Positions 36,991 through 46,253 of a DNA stretch of 64,000 bases are shown here, piece by piece. The notes under the pieces were generated by a model. The model had not been told where the DNA came from. It saw only the letters and a program-made list of their open reading frames with translations, and did not search any database. Origin of the DNA: Methylobacterium sp. Leaf104 (GTDB lineage Bacteria > Pseudomonadota > Alphaproteobacteria > Rhizobiales > Beijerinckiaceae); NCBI RefSeq assembly GCF_001422885.1, contig NZ_LMMZ01000001.1, forward strand, positions 562,565-626,564, given 5' to 3'. Made by a program: the position numbers and the translations under genes. Every line of letters begins with the position of its first letter. The stretch's first letter is position 1.

Positions 36991-38070
36991 TCAACCCGGC
37001 AGCTTGGCCAGGGCGGCGGCGTCGCGCCCGACCAGGGGGGCGAGCTGCGTGGCGCCCTCGGCCTTCATCCGGGTGAGGATGCCGGCCTTGATCTCGGGAA
37101 TCAGACCGGGGCCGGCATAGACCAGACTCGAATAGAGCTGGAGCAGGCTGGCGCCGGCTCGGATCTTGGTCCACGCGGTCTCGGCCGAGTCGATCCCGCC
37201 GACGCCGACGAGGGGCAGCTTGCCGCCGACCCGGAGGTGAGCCTCGGCGAGGAGCCGGGTCGCCGCCGTGAAGAGCGGCCGGCCGGAGAGGCCGCCGGTC
37301 TCGCGGGCGAGCCCCGATTCGCGCAGGGTCCCGGGCCGGGCGATCGTCGTGTTGGACACCACCAGGCCCTGGACGCCGCGCCGGAGGGCGGTGGCCGTCA
37401 TCGCATCGAGGGCCTCCAGGGTGATGTCGGGGGCGATCTTCAGCAGGATGGCGGTGGCCGGATGGGTCGCGTCCCGGGCCTCGACCACGCGGGCGAGCAA
37501 TTCGTCGAGGAAAGCCTCGCCCTGGAGGTCGCGCAGGCCGGGCGTGTTCGGCGAGGACACGTTGACGGTGACGAAATCCACCAGCGGCGCCAGGGCGCGG
37601 GTGCAGGCGACGTAATCGGCGAGGCGGTCGGTCGAATCCTTGTTCGCGCCGATGTTGACGCCGACCCGGCCCGGCCGGCCCTTTCGGGCGGCGAGGCGCC
37701 CCCGGACCACGTCGAGGCCCTCGCTGTTCAGGCCGAAGCGGTTGATCACCGCCCGATCCTGCGTGAGCCGGAAGACCCGCGGGCGCGGATTGCCCGGCTG
37801 CGCCTTCGGAACGACCCCGCCCACCTCGACGAAGCCGAAGCCGAGTCCGAGCAGGGCATCGGGGACCTCCGCACCCTTGTCGAAGCCCGCCGCCAGGCCG
37901 ACCGGGTTCGGGAACCGGCGCCCCAGGACCTCGACCGCCAGCCGGGCATCGTCGGCCGGGGGCCGGAGGGGCGGCAGGGCGGCGAGCCCGCGCAGGGTCA
38001 GGTTGTGCGCCGTCTCGGCGTCGAGGCGGTGCAGCAGGGGCTTGGCAAGGGGGAAGAGAGCGCCGATCAT
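36991..38070 (-). CDS. pyrD: Dihydroorotate dehydrogenase (quinone), class 2
   Basis: A 359-residue class 2 enzyme of pyrimidine synthesis, bound to the inner membrane face. The N-terminal helix pair ([20 protein letters not shown]) is the quinone-side extension. [11 protein letters not shown] binds FMN, and [11 protein letters not shown] carries the catalytic Ser region. VGVGGI and the [13 protein letters not shown] segment hold the FMN phosphate. It overlaps the upstream DUF952 gene by 4 bp. It ends 13 bp from the convergent receptor gene. Confidence 0.96.
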   Translation of the reverse strand: MIGALFPLAKPLLHRLDAETAHNLTLRGLAALPPLRPPADDARLAVEVLGRRFPNPVGLAAGFDKGAEVPDALLGLGFGFVEVGGVVPKAQPGNPRPRVFRLTQDRAVINRFGLNSEGLDVVRGRLAARKGRPGRVGVNIGANKDSTDRLADYVACTRALAPLVDFVTVNVSSPNTPGLRDLQGEAFLDELLARVVEARDATHPATAILLKIAPDITLEALDAMTATALRRGVQGLVVSNTTIARPGTLRESGLARETGGLSGRPLFTAATRLLAEAHLRVGGKLPLVGVGGIDSAETAWTKIRAGASLLQLYSSLVYAGPGLIPEIKAGILTRMKAEGATQLAPLVGRDAAALAKLPG

Positions 38071-38426
38071 GCGGGACGTCCCGCGGCGAGACCGGTCGGG
38101 AGGACGTGGCGTCCGTCGGCGCCCAGGGGCAGTTCGGTGACGGAGCGGACGGCCGTCAGGTCGAGGTCGGCGTAGAGATGCGGGAACAGGGCGCCGCCCC
38201 GCGACGGTTCGTAGCGCAGGGCCGGACCCAGGGCCTCGGCCTCCACGGCGACGAGGACGAGGTCCCCGACGCCGGCGAAGTGGCGTGCCGCGGTCTCGGC
38301 CACCTGGTCCGCGCTGGAGAAGTGGATATAGCCGTCGGCGCGGTCGACCGGAGCGCCCGCGAAGCGGCCGATGGCCTCGGCCTCACGCCAGACGGCTCGG
38401 GGGGAGATCTTGTAGATGAGCGGCAT
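38067..38426 (-). CDS. DUF952 family protein
   Basis: A 119-residue soluble protein with the DUF952 layout: [39 protein letters not shown] at the start and the [15 protein letters not shown] block. The fold resembles ADP-ribosyl cyclase/glutathione-transferase-like small domains, but function is unknown. Its stop overlaps the pyrD start by 4 bp, giving translational coupling. The pyrD-DUF952 pairing is common in this group. Confidence 0.87.
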   Translation of the reverse strand: MPLIYKISPRAVWREAEAIGRFAGAPVDRADGYIHFSSADQVAETAARHFAGVGDLVLVAVEAEALGPALRYEPSRGGALFPHLYADLDLTAVRSVTELPLGADGRHVLPTGLAAGRPA

Positions 38427-38644
38427 GCCCGCTCCCTATCGGGTTTCGCAGGGTCGATCAAACGCCGCGGCGCGGATCCAAACCGCAACCGCACGGATAC
38501 AGTTGAAGTCATGAGTTGCCAGGATGTCGCGATTGCAGATCGAACTGAATTTGCAACCCCGGCACCATTGCTTTTCGCGGTTTTTAGTTCTACTTTCCTA
38601 TCTCTAGGCTGGACGTCTTAGCCGTAATTCGCTCTGAGCTTTCG

Positions 38645-39277
38645 ATGCTGTCTCATGAACAGATCTGGACCGCCATCGACCGCCTAGCGGAACGTCATGG
38701 ATTCTCCGCGTCCGGCCTCGCCCGCAGAGCCGGCCTGGATGCCACCAGCTTCAACCGGTCGAAGCGCATCGGCCCCGACGGCCGCAAGCGCTGGCCCTCC
38801 ACCGAATCGGTCTCCAAGGTGCTCGCCGCCACCGGGGCGAGCCTCGACGAGTTTCTCCGGCTGATCGAGGCGCGCGACGGACCGGCGCGCACGATGATCC
38901 CGTTGATCGGTATGACCCAGGCCGGCGCCGGGCGCCTGTTCACGGACGAGGGCATGCCGACGGGCGGTCCCGGCTGGGAGGAGATCGAGTTTCCGGATCT
39001 CGCCGACGACCGCGCCTTCGCCCTGGAAGTGCAGGGCGATTCGATGATGCCGCTCTACCGCGACGGCGACGTGCTCATCGTGTCGCCGACCGCCGGGGTC
39101 CGCAAGGGCGACCGGGTCGTGGTCCGGCTCGCCGCCGGCGAGGTCCTGGCCAAGGAACTCAAGCGCAAGACCGCCCGCACCATCGAGCTGGCCTCGCTCA
39201 ATCCCGACCACGCGGACCGGGTCGTCAACGTCAGCGACATCGCCTGGATCGGCCGGGTGATGTGGGTGCGCCAGTAG
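38645..39277 (+). CDS. S24/LexA-type autocleaving repressor
   Basis: A 210-residue regulator with an N-terminal HTH (about 16-45, FSASGLARRAGLDATSFNR) and a C-terminal S24 peptidase domain. The Ser-Lys dyad is intact: S133 in GDSMMPLYRDGDVLIV and K170 in EVLAKELKRK. An Ala-Gly pair at 93-94 or 95-96 could be the self-cleavage site. Such proteins are damage- or stress-released repressors, related to phage cI and PrtR. The preceding 218 bp (38427-38644) are richer in A+T than their surroundings and probably hold its promoter and operators. No phage genes adjoin. Confidence 0.87.
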   Translation: MLSHEQIWTAIDRLAERHGFSASGLARRAGLDATSFNRSKRIGPDGRKRWPSTESVSKVLAATGASLDEFLRLIEARDGPARTMIPLIGMTQAGAGRLFTDEGMPTGGPGWEEIEFPDLADDRAFALEVQGDSMMPLYRDGDVLIVSPTAGVRKGDRVVVRLAAGEVLAKELKRKTARTIELASLNPDHADRVVNVSDIAWIGRVMWVRQ

Positions 39278-39364
39278 CCTGTCCGGCACAGCTTTGCCGT
39301 TGCCGCGGTTGCCGCTATGCCTTGGGGCCGGAGGGGCCGCGCGCCCCGGATCGGCGGACAGGCC

Positions 39365-40480
39365 ATGGCATTGCCCCGGACGGACGATCACGCTGCTGAG
39401 GGCGAGCCGGAGGCCGGGCTCGTCCGACTGCTGACCGCCTCGGCGGTGCCGGCGGCCCTCCTGGCGCCGGAGGCGTCCGGCGGCCGCGTCGTCCGCGCCA
39501 ACCGCGCGCTCCTCGATCTTGTCCGGCGATCCCCCGACGCCCCCCTCGACGGCGACCTGCACGCCTGGCTGGGGCTCGACGGCGACCGGGAATCCGGCGC
39601 CGCGTTCGCTGCGGCCCTCGCCGCCGGGGCTCCGGAGGGCGTCGAGGTCCTCGCGCGGCCGGGCGGCGGCGCGACGTTCTGGGCGCAGGTCTTCGTCGTC
39701 CCGGTGACGGGGACGCCCTACCGCCTCGCGCAGGTCGTCGACGTGACCCGGCGGCGCGACGCCGAGGGCGCCCTCGCGCTCTCGCGCCAGCGCGAGGCCC
39801 TGGGCCTCCTCACCAACAGCGTGGCGCACGAGTTCAACAACTTCCTCCAGATCCTGATCGGCTACATCGACGGGCTGAAGCGGCGCCTGGGCGACCGCGA
39901 CGAGCCCTTCATCCAGCGCGCCATCGTGCGCTCGACGGATGCGGCCGAGCGCGCCACCACCCTGACCCGGCAGCTCCTCGCCTTCTCGCGGCGCATCGCC
40001 CCCGACGTCCGCCCGGTCGACCTGAACCGGCTGATCGAGGCATTCGGGGCGCGCATCGGGCCGACGCTTCCGGCCCGCGTCGCCCTCGAGATCCGGACCA
40101 CGCCGGGGCTCGCCTGCGGCCTCAGCAACCCGACGCAGATCGAGCTCGCCCTCAGCCACATCGTCGCCAATTCCTGCGAGGCGATGCCGGCGCCCGGACG
40201 CATCGTCATCGCCACCTTCGCGGTGCCCCCGGGCGACCGCGCCCTGAAGCGGCCGGGCGACGGCGCGGTCGGCATCACGGTGACCGACGAGGGCCAGGGC
40301 ATGTCGCCCGAGATGGCGGCCCGCGCCCTGGCGCCCTTCGTCACCAGTCGCGAGGCCGGCCGCGGCGCCGGGCTCGCCATCGTGCACGGCCTCGTCAAGC
40401 GCCAGAACGGCACGGTGTCGATCGACTCGAAGCCCGGGGAGGGCGCCACGGTCCGGATGGTGTTTCCCGCCGCGCATTGA
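39365..40480 (+). CDS. Soluble sensor histidine kinase
   Basis: A 371-residue kinase without membrane helices. Residues 15-130 look like a PAS domain. The phosphoacceptor H-box is SVAHEFNNFLQILIGY with His at about 155. The ATPase domain has an N-box HIVANSCEAMP, a G1 box TDEGQGM and a G2 box GRGAGLAIVHG. The HEFNN form resembles NtrB-like and HWE-related kinases. No response regulator is adjacent, so it is an orphan. ATG 39365 is preferred over an earlier ATG at 39317. It follows the S24 repressor by 87 bp. Confidence 0.85.
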   Translation: MALPRTDDHAAEGEPEAGLVRLLTASAVPAALLAPEASGGRVVRANRALLDLVRRSPDAPLDGDLHAWLGLDGDRESGAAFAAALAAGAPEGVEVLARPGGGATFWAQVFVVPVTGTPYRLAQVVDVTRRRDAEGALALSRQREALGLLTNSVAHEFNNFLQILIGYIDGLKRRLGDRDEPFIQRAIVRSTDAAERATTLTRQLLAFSRRIAPDVRPVDLNRLIEAFGARIGPTLPARVALEIRTTPGLACGLSNPTQIELALSHIVANSCEAMPAPGRIVIATFAVPPGDRALKRPGDGAVGITVTDEGQGMSPEMAARALAPFVTSREAGRGAGLAIVHGLVKRQNGTVSIDSKPGEGATVRMVFPAAH

Positions 40481-40594
40481 GGGAAATCGCAGGGATTTCG
40501 CGAGGAACACCGGACTAAAACTCCGGCGCGGACGTCACCATATCAGGAGCGGCGTAGTCGCCGGACTTCCCTGTTGTTCACCAGAGGCGTTTTC

Positions 40595-41593
40595 ATGCTC
40601 ACCTCCACCACTCGCCGGAAGCGCGCGGCGTCCATCCTCGCGCTCGCCGCGACGCTGGTCCTCGCAGCGCCCGTCGTCGAGGCGCGTCCCGGAAGCGGCA
40701 GCAGCGGTGGCATGGGTTCGCGCGGCTCGCGCACCTACGCGCCGCCCTCGGCCACCACGACGGCCCCCGGCGCGCCGGCCCCGATCCAGCGCTCGCAGAC
40801 CCAGCCCGGCCCGGCCATGGGCAATCCCGGCATGAACACCGCCGCGCAGCCCGGCCGACGCTTCGGCGGCGGCTTCATGGCCGGCCTCCTCGGCGCGGGC
40901 CTGCTCGGCGCGCTCCTCGGCGGCGGCTTCTTCGGCGGCCTCGGCGGCATCGCCTCCTTCCTCGGCCTGATCCTGCAGGTCGGCCTCGTGGTCCTGCTCG
41001 TCGCCTTCGCGGTGCGCTGGTTCCGTCGGCGCCAAGGCCAGCCGGCCGCCGCCGGCCTGTCCCGCTCGAACCTCGACGGCGCCGGCGCGAATCCGGGTCC
41101 GATGGGTGGTTCTCCGCTCGGGGGGGCTCCGATGGGTGGCAACCCGGGCCAGGCCCAGCGCGGTCCCGCCCCGGTCCAGCCGGTGCAGGCGCGTCCCGTC
41201 CAGATCGGTCCCGGCGACTTCGAGAGCTTCGAGATCGCCCTCAACGACGTGCAGGCGGCCTATGGCCGTGGGGACGTCGCGGCCCTGCGCAACCTCGCGA
41301 CTCCGGAGATGGCCGGCTACTTCATCGAGGAACTGCAGGCCAACGAGGCGCGCGGCGTCGTCAACCGGATCTCCGACGTGAAGCTCCTCCAGGGCGACCT
41401 CTCCGAGTCCTGGGGCGAGGGCAATGCCGAGTACGCCACGGTGGCGATGCGCTACGCCATCAAGGACGTGACGCTCGATCGCCGGACCGACCGGGTCGTC
41501 GAGACCGGCGAGCCGGAGGCGGTGGAACTCTGGACCTTCGTGCGCGAGCGCGGCGGCCGCTGGGTCCTCTCGGCGATCCAGCAGGGTCGCTGA
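40595..41593 (+). CDS. Tim44-domain membrane protein
   Basis: A 332-residue protein with an N-terminal signal or anchor (about 8-27), a Gly/Pro/Met-rich low-complexity stretch, one or two helices at about 90-135 (LLGAGLLGALLGGGFFGG and LILQVGLVVLLVAFAVRWF), and a C-terminal Tim44/MBA1-like domain from residue 205 (FEIALNDVQAAYGRGDVAALR). Bacterial homologues are called TimA; the function is undefined. The domain resembles the mitochondrial import motor subunit. A strong terminator follows its stop. Confidence 0.85.
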   Translation: MLTSTTRRKRAASILALAATLVLAAPVVEARPGSGSSGGMGSRGSRTYAPPSATTTAPGAPAPIQRSQTQPGPAMGNPGMNTAAQPGRRFGGGFMAGLLGAGLLGALLGGGFFGGLGGIASFLGLILQVGLVVLLVAFAVRWFRRRQGQPAAAGLSRSNLDGAGANPGPMGGSPLGGAPMGGNPGQAQRGPAPVQPVQARPVQIGPGDFESFEIALNDVQAAYGRGDVAALRNLATPEMAGYFIEELQANEARGVVNRISDVKLLQGDLSESWGEGNAEYATVAMRYAIKDVTLDRRTDRVVETGEPEAVELWTFVRERGGRWVLSAIQQGR

Positions 41594-41626
41594 CGCTCGG
41601 CCCCGTCCGACACCGATGAATGAAGA

Positions 41627-41660
41627 GGGCCGCGCGGAGGCATCCGCGCGGCCCTTTCTC
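41627..41660 (+). terminator. Rho-independent terminator after the Tim44 gene
   Basis: A perfect 12-bp stem, GGGCCGCGCGGA with TCCGCGCGGCCC, closed by the four bases GGCA and followed by TTTCTC. It lies 34 bp after the stop and 12 bp before the convergent rsmA end, so it may serve both strands. Confidence 0.88.
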
Positions 41661-41671
41661 GTGCCGGTGGA

Positions 41672-42532
41672 TCAGACGGGGCGGTAGGCCTGGGCCATCG
41701 CCACGAAGGCGGCGACCGGGACCTCCTCGGCCCGCGCGGTCTCGGGAATGCCGGCGGCCGCCAGGAGCCGGGCCGGGTCCGGGACCGCCGCCTTGAGGCT
41801 TTGGCGCAGCATCTTGCGCCGCTGCCCGAAGGCCGCCCGGGTGATCGCCTCGAGCGCCTGGACCGAGCAGGGCAGGGGATCGCGCCGGGGCGTCAGCCGG
41901 ACGATGGACGAGGTCACCTTCGGCGGCGGCACGAAGGCCGAGGGCGCCACGTCGAACAGGATATGCGCCTCGGTGCGCCAGCCGCAGAGAACGCCGAGGC
42001 GGCCGTAATTCGCCCGATCCTCCTCGTCCGCGACGATGCGCTCGGCCACCTCGCGCTGGAACATCAGCGTCAGGGACTCCCACCAGGGCGGCCACGCGCC
42101 CCCGGCGAGCCAGCCGACGAGAAGCGGCGTGCCGATGTTGTAGGGCAGGTTGGCGACGATCCGTACCGGACCCGCGCCGATCAGGGGCACGGGGTCGAAG
42201 CTCAGGGCGTCGGCATCGACCACCTCGAGGCGCCCGGGGTAATGCGCCGCGATCTCCGCAAGCGCCGGCAGGGCGCGCGGATCGCGCTCGATCGCGATGA
42301 CCCGGGCGGCGCCCTCCGCCAGCAGCGCGCGGGTGAGGCCACCGGGGCCAGGCCCGATCTCGACCACGGTGATGCCCTCGAGCGGGCCGGCCGACCGGGC
42401 GATCCGCCCGGTCAGGTTGAGATCGAACAGGAAGTTCTGGCCCAGCGCCTTCTTGGGTTCCAGGCCGTGCCGGCGCACCACCTCCCGAAGGGGCGGCAGG
42501 CCGTCGAGGCTGACGCTCCCGTCCTCGCTCAC
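41672..42532 (-). CDS. rsmA: 16S rRNA dimethyladenosine transferase
   Basis: A 286-residue RsmA (KsgA) that dimethylates two adenines in the 3' hairpin of 16S rRNA during 30S maturation. The SAM motif [14 protein letters not shown] and the catalytic NLPYNIG are intact. The GTG start at 42532 overlaps the pdxA stop (GTGA). It is the last gene of the lptF-lptG-lptD-pdxA-rsmA series, a long-known alphaproteobacterial order. Confidence 0.96.
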   Translation of the reverse strand: MSEDGSVSLDGLPPLREVVRRHGLEPKKALGQNFLFDLNLTGRIARSAGPLEGITVVEIGPGPGGLTRALLAEGAARVIAIERDPRALPALAEIAAHYPGRLEVVDADALSFDPVPLIGAGPVRIVANLPYNIGTPLLVGWLAGGAWPPWWESLTLMFQREVAERIVADEEDRANYGRLGVLCGWRTEAHILFDVAPSAFVPPPKVTSSIVRLTPRRDPLPCSVQALEAITRAAFGQRRKMLRQSLKAAVPDPARLLAAAGIPETARAEEVPVAAFVAMAQAYRPV

Positions 42533-43551
42533 GCCCCGGCCTTCACGAGACGGGCGGCGAGGCGGAGTGCCGCCATCAGGCTGTCGGGTCGGGCGATGCC
42601 CTTGCCGGCGATGTCGAAGGCCGTGCCGTGGTCCGGCGAGGTGCGGATGAAGGGGAGTCCGAGGGTGACGTTCACGCCCTCGTCGAAGGCCAGGGTCTTG
42701 ATCGGGATCAGGGCCTGGTCATGGGTCGGCGTCAGCGCGACGTCGTAGGTCGCCCGCGCCCGTTCGTGGAAGAGGGTGTCGGCGGGCAGCGGCCCGCGGA
42801 TGTCGATGCCCTCGGTCTGCAACTGCAGCACGGCCGGCTCCAGCACGTCGCGGTCCTCCGTGCCCATGGTGGCGTTCTCGCCCGCATGGGGGTTGAGGCC
42901 GGAGAGGACGAGGCGCGGCCGGGCGAGGCCGAAGCGCCGCCGCAGGTCCTCCGCCACGATGCGGGCGGTGCGCATGACGAGGTCCTGCGTCAGCAGTTCG
43001 GGGACCCGCCGCAGGGCGACGTGGATGGTGACGGGCACCACCGCGAGGGTCTCGCTCCAGAGCATCATCACGGGGAGCGGTGGCGTCTCGCCGGGGGCGA
43101 CGGAGCAGGCGGCCAGGAACTCGGTATGGCCCGGATGGGCGAAGCCGACCTGCGTGAGCACGTACTTGGCGATCGGGTTGGTGACCAGGGCGGCGGCCGC
43201 CCCGGAACGGACGAGGTCCACCGCGGTGGTGATCGATTCCAGGATCGCGCCGGCATGGGCGGAATCGGGGCGCCCCGCCACCGCGTGAACGGCCGCGCCG
43301 CTCGGCAGGGCCATCACCGGGAGGGCGCGCCCGAACACCTCGGTGGCGAGGTCCGGGCCGACATCGGCGATGGGAACCTGCAGGTTGAGCGCGCTCGCCC
43401 GCCGCTCGACGAAGTCGGGGTCGGCGACGAGGAAGAAGGGGGGCAGGCCGGTGCCCGCATCGCGCAGGCGCCACGCCATCAGGGCGAGTTCCGGGCCGAT
43501 GCCGGCCGGGTCTCCGAGCGTGAGGGCGATCGGCCCGTGCAGGCTGCTCAC
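42529..43551 (-). CDS. pdxA: 4-hydroxythreonine-4-phosphate dehydrogenase
   Basis: A 340-residue PdxA of pyridoxal phosphate synthesis. The metal-binding His residues are in [16 protein letters not shown] and [12 protein letters not shown], and it opens with [16 protein letters not shown]. No ATG is available; the GTG at 43551 has GGAG seven bases upstream. It starts only 35 bp after lptD. In many relatives surA lies between these two genes; it is absent here. Its stop overlaps the rsmA start. Confidence 0.95.
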   Translation of the reverse strand: MSSLHGPIALTLGDPAGIGPELALMAWRLRDAGTGLPPFFLVADPDFVERRASALNLQVPIADVGPDLATEVFGRALPVMALPSGAAVHAVAGRPDSAHAGAILESITTAVDLVRSGAAAALVTNPIAKYVLTQVGFAHPGHTEFLAACSVAPGETPPLPVMMLWSETLAVVPVTIHVALRRVPELLTQDLVMRTARIVAEDLRRRFGLARPRLVLSGLNPHAGENATMGTEDRDVLEPAVLQLQTEGIDIRGPLPADTLFHERARATYDVALTPTHDQALIPIKTLAFDEGVNVTLGLPFIRTSPDHGTAFDIAGKGIARPDSLMAALRLAARLVKAGA

Positions 43552-43586
43552 CGCATCACTCCGTGTCGTTCGAGGGGTGGGCCGCT

Positions 43587-46253
43587 TCAGCGGACCGTCG
43601 AGATGCCGTCGGCCGTGATGGCCGTGTTCAGGTTCTGGCGGAAGTCCGCCTCGCCCAGGGTCTTGAGTTCGAGCCGCAGCAGCACCGTCCTGTTGCGCTC
43701 GCTGGTGCCGAGCGAGGCCGCCACCGGCGAGACGATGTAGTTGACGGAGACCGTGGTGCACTCGTCCTGGTAGCCGCCGCCGATGCTCATGCCCGAGAGA
43801 TAGGCCCGGCCCGGGTTGCTGTAGACCGGTGCGGCGCCGACGGGGTTCGCGAGGTAGGAGGCGTAGGCCGTCTGGAAGTTGTCGCGCACGTCGAGGTAGT
43901 GGGACAGATCGACGAGGGCGGAGCCGGTCACGAACCAGTTCGGCGTCACGTGGTAGGTCGCCGAGGCGGTGATGCCCTCGCGGCGGTTGGCGAAGCCGAG
44001 GGCCGGCTGTGCCTTGTAGTAGGAGTAGAACGCCGACAGGTCGATCGGCGCGAAGGGCGCGAGGCGGGCGATCACGCCGGTCTCGAGCCGGTTCACCCCG
44101 AGATCCGCGTGGTCGAAGCGGCCGCGGGTGATGAAGGTGATGTGCTGGTTCGGCGAGAGCTGGAACCGGCCGACGAAGTCCGAGGCCCGGCTGTCGAGGC
44201 CGGAATCGAGGCCGACATTGGCGATGTCGCCGCGGCGGAACGAGTTGACGCCGGCGATCTGGATCGATTCGCCGAACATGACGTTCGCGTACCAGCCCGC
44301 GGGGGTCACGACGGAATACTGCGCGCCGATGTTGGTGCGTACGCCGCCTTCGACCCGGTCGTAGCCCGAGAACTTGTCCCACTCGAACAGCGAAGTGTCG
44401 TCGAAGATCAGGCTCTGCGCGTCCTCGTTCGGCAGCCGGCCGATATGGGTCTCGCTCGGGCGCGCGATGACCTGGGCGATCGGCTCCAGGGTGTGGACGC
44501 CGAGGGGGCCGAAATTGCTGACGAACGGGTAGCGGTAGTCGATGCCGACGGCGGGCAGCACCCGGCCCGAGAAATCCGAGTCCTGCGTCGCGATGTTGGC
44601 CGAGAGGGCGTTCTGGTAGCCCGAGGTGCGCGGGTCGACGAAGAACGCGTCCGTGCGCAGGTAGGCGAACGGCGTGAAGACCTGGCCGACATCGTCGATG
44701 AAGCTGCGGCGCCAGGAGAGCTGGGCCGAGGCGCGGGTGTTCGTGCCGGCCAGGCCCCGGATCACGCACTGGCCGCGCGAGAACGAGGTGCACGTCTCGT
44801 AGAGGTAGTAGGTCTTGCCGTTGATCGTCGGGGTCAGCAGGTAGGCGGTCGGGCTCTGGACCGCCTGGAAGTCGGTGGCCTGACGGGTCAGGCTGGTGAT
44901 GTTGGCCTCGAAGCGGACCTCGCCGCCGAGGAAGCCCGGCCCGTTGATGCGCTTGTCGTAGTCGATCACCGGCGCGACGAAGGGCTGTTCCTTCTGCCAG
45001 TCGAAGCTCGACAGGCCCTTGAAGTAGTAGCCCCGTGCCTCGAACCACGAGCGGTCGCCCTGGCCGATCAGGTAGCCGGTCGACACCGCCTCGCGGAAGT
45101 AGTCGGTCGTGATGCTCTGGTTGCGGATGCGGTAGTTGTCCAGGAACCACTTGTCGGTGACGCCGACGATGTCCCAGCCGGTGCGCCAGCGGTCGTTGAT
45201 GTAGAACTGGCCCTTGGTCTCCACCGAGCCGCGGAAGTCGCGGTCGCCCGCGCCCAGAGGACCGGGCAGGAAGGCGCTCGGCGTCGTCTGGAAGATGCCG
45301 GACAGGCGCAGATTGTACGAGCCGGTCTCCAGCCGGTGCCGGAACTCGGCCTGGCCGAGGACGCCCTGGTTGCTCAGGAAGGCCGGCGAGAGGGTGAGAT
45401 CGTAGTTCGGCGCGAGGTTGACGAAGAACGGGGTCGCGAGGCCGGAGCCCAGCGCCGTCGAGGTCAGGAAGCGCGGCGTCAGGAAGCCGGTCTTGCGCTT
45501 CACCGTCGGGTCGGCGGTCTCGAAATACGGCAGGTAGGCGACCGGGATGCCGCCGATCTCGAGGGTCGATTCCTCGAAGGCGACGGTGTGGGTCTGGTTG
45601 TTGTGGACGATCTTGGTGGCGCGGATCTGCCAGAGCGGCGGCGTCTCCGGGTTGTTCTTGCACGGCTCGCAGGCGGTGTAGGTGCCGTACTCGAAGCTCG
45701 TGCTGTCGCCCTCGATCCGCTCGGCGCGGGGCGCGGAGAAGCGGGTGCGGACGGTCTGTCCGTTCAGCTGGACGCTCTGCTGGACGCGCAGCGCGTCGAT
45801 GAAGCCGTTCCTGAAGTCGTCGGTGAGCTCCATCCTGGAGCCGGTGACCACGGCGCCCGAGGCCTCCGTCAGGCGCACGTTGCCCTCGGCGAAGACGCGG
45901 CTCGCCTGGCGGTCGTAGATCACCCGGTCGGCCTGCAGGGTGCGCGGGCCGTAATGCAGCTCGGCGTTGCCGCGGGCCGTCACGGTGTTGCGGTCGTTGT
46001 CGTAGACGAGCTCGGCGGCCTCCACGAGGAGGCGCTCGGCGGGCTTGCCCGAATCCGGTTTGCCGGCGGTCGCCTTCGGGGCGCCGGCCCTAGATGCCCC
46101 CTGGGCGAGCGCCTGCCCGCCAGGCGCCGCGGGGGCGACGGCCGTGAGCAGCACCACGAACCCCGTGGCCAACGTGATGTCGGCGACCTTACGCAACGCC
46201 AGTCCCAACTCCTGCCAAGGCCTTCGCCCCATCGCCACCACCGAGTCCGACAT
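43587..46253 (-). CDS. lptD: LPS-assembly outer-membrane protein LptD
   Basis: An 888-residue LptD, the outer-membrane barrel that inserts LPS with LptE. After an N-terminal hydrophobic segment (about 25-45) comes the OstA jelly-roll (LLVEAAELVYDNDRNTVTA and RVIYDRQASRVFAEGNV), then the barrel. Cys pairs sit in YTACEPCKNN, CTSFSRGQC and near the C-terminus (DECTTVS), fitting the disulfides LptD needs. Its ATG overlaps the lptG stop (TGATG). Confidence 0.95.
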   Translation of the reverse strand: MSDSVVAMGRRPWQELGLALRKVADITLATGFVVLLTAVAPAAPGGQALAQGASRAGAPKATAGKPDSGKPAERLLVEAAELVYDNDRNTVTARGNAELHYGPRTLQADRVIYDRQASRVFAEGNVRLTEASGAVVTGSRMELTDDFRNGFIDALRVQQSVQLNGQTVRTRFSAPRAERIEGDSTSFEYGTYTACEPCKNNPETPPLWQIRATKIVHNNQTHTVAFEESTLEIGGIPVAYLPYFETADPTVKRKTGFLTPRFLTSTALGSGLATPFFVNLAPNYDLTLSPAFLSNQGVLGQAEFRHRLETGSYNLRLSGIFQTTPSAFLPGPLGAGDRDFRGSVETKGQFYINDRWRTGWDIVGVTDKWFLDNYRIRNQSITTDYFREAVSTGYLIGQGDRSWFEARGYYFKGLSSFDWQKEQPFVAPVIDYDKRINGPGFLGGEVRFEANITSLTRQATDFQAVQSPTAYLLTPTINGKTYYLYETCTSFSRGQCVIRGLAGTNTRASAQLSWRRSFIDDVGQVFTPFAYLRTDAFFVDPRTSGYQNALSANIATQDSDFSGRVLPAVGIDYRYPFVSNFGPLGVHTLEPIAQVIARPSETHIGRLPNEDAQSLIFDDTSLFEWDKFSGYDRVEGGVRTNIGAQYSVVTPAGWYANVMFGESIQIAGVNSFRRGDIANVGLDSGLDSRASDFVGRFQLSPNQHITFITRGRFDHADLGVNRLETGVIARLAPFAPIDLSAFYSYYKAQPALGFANRREGITASATYHVTPNWFVTGSALVDLSHYLDVRDNFQTAYASYLANPVGAAPVYSNPGRAYLSGMSIGGGYQDECTTVSVNYIVSPVAASLGTSERNRTVLLRLELKTLGEADFRQNLNTAITADGISTVR

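Noticed and set aside
38427..38644. Possible small gene or phage remnant in the AT-richer gap before the S24 repressor
   Set aside because: No frame of useful length with a start and ribosome site; no integrase or phage genes nearby. Treated as a control region.
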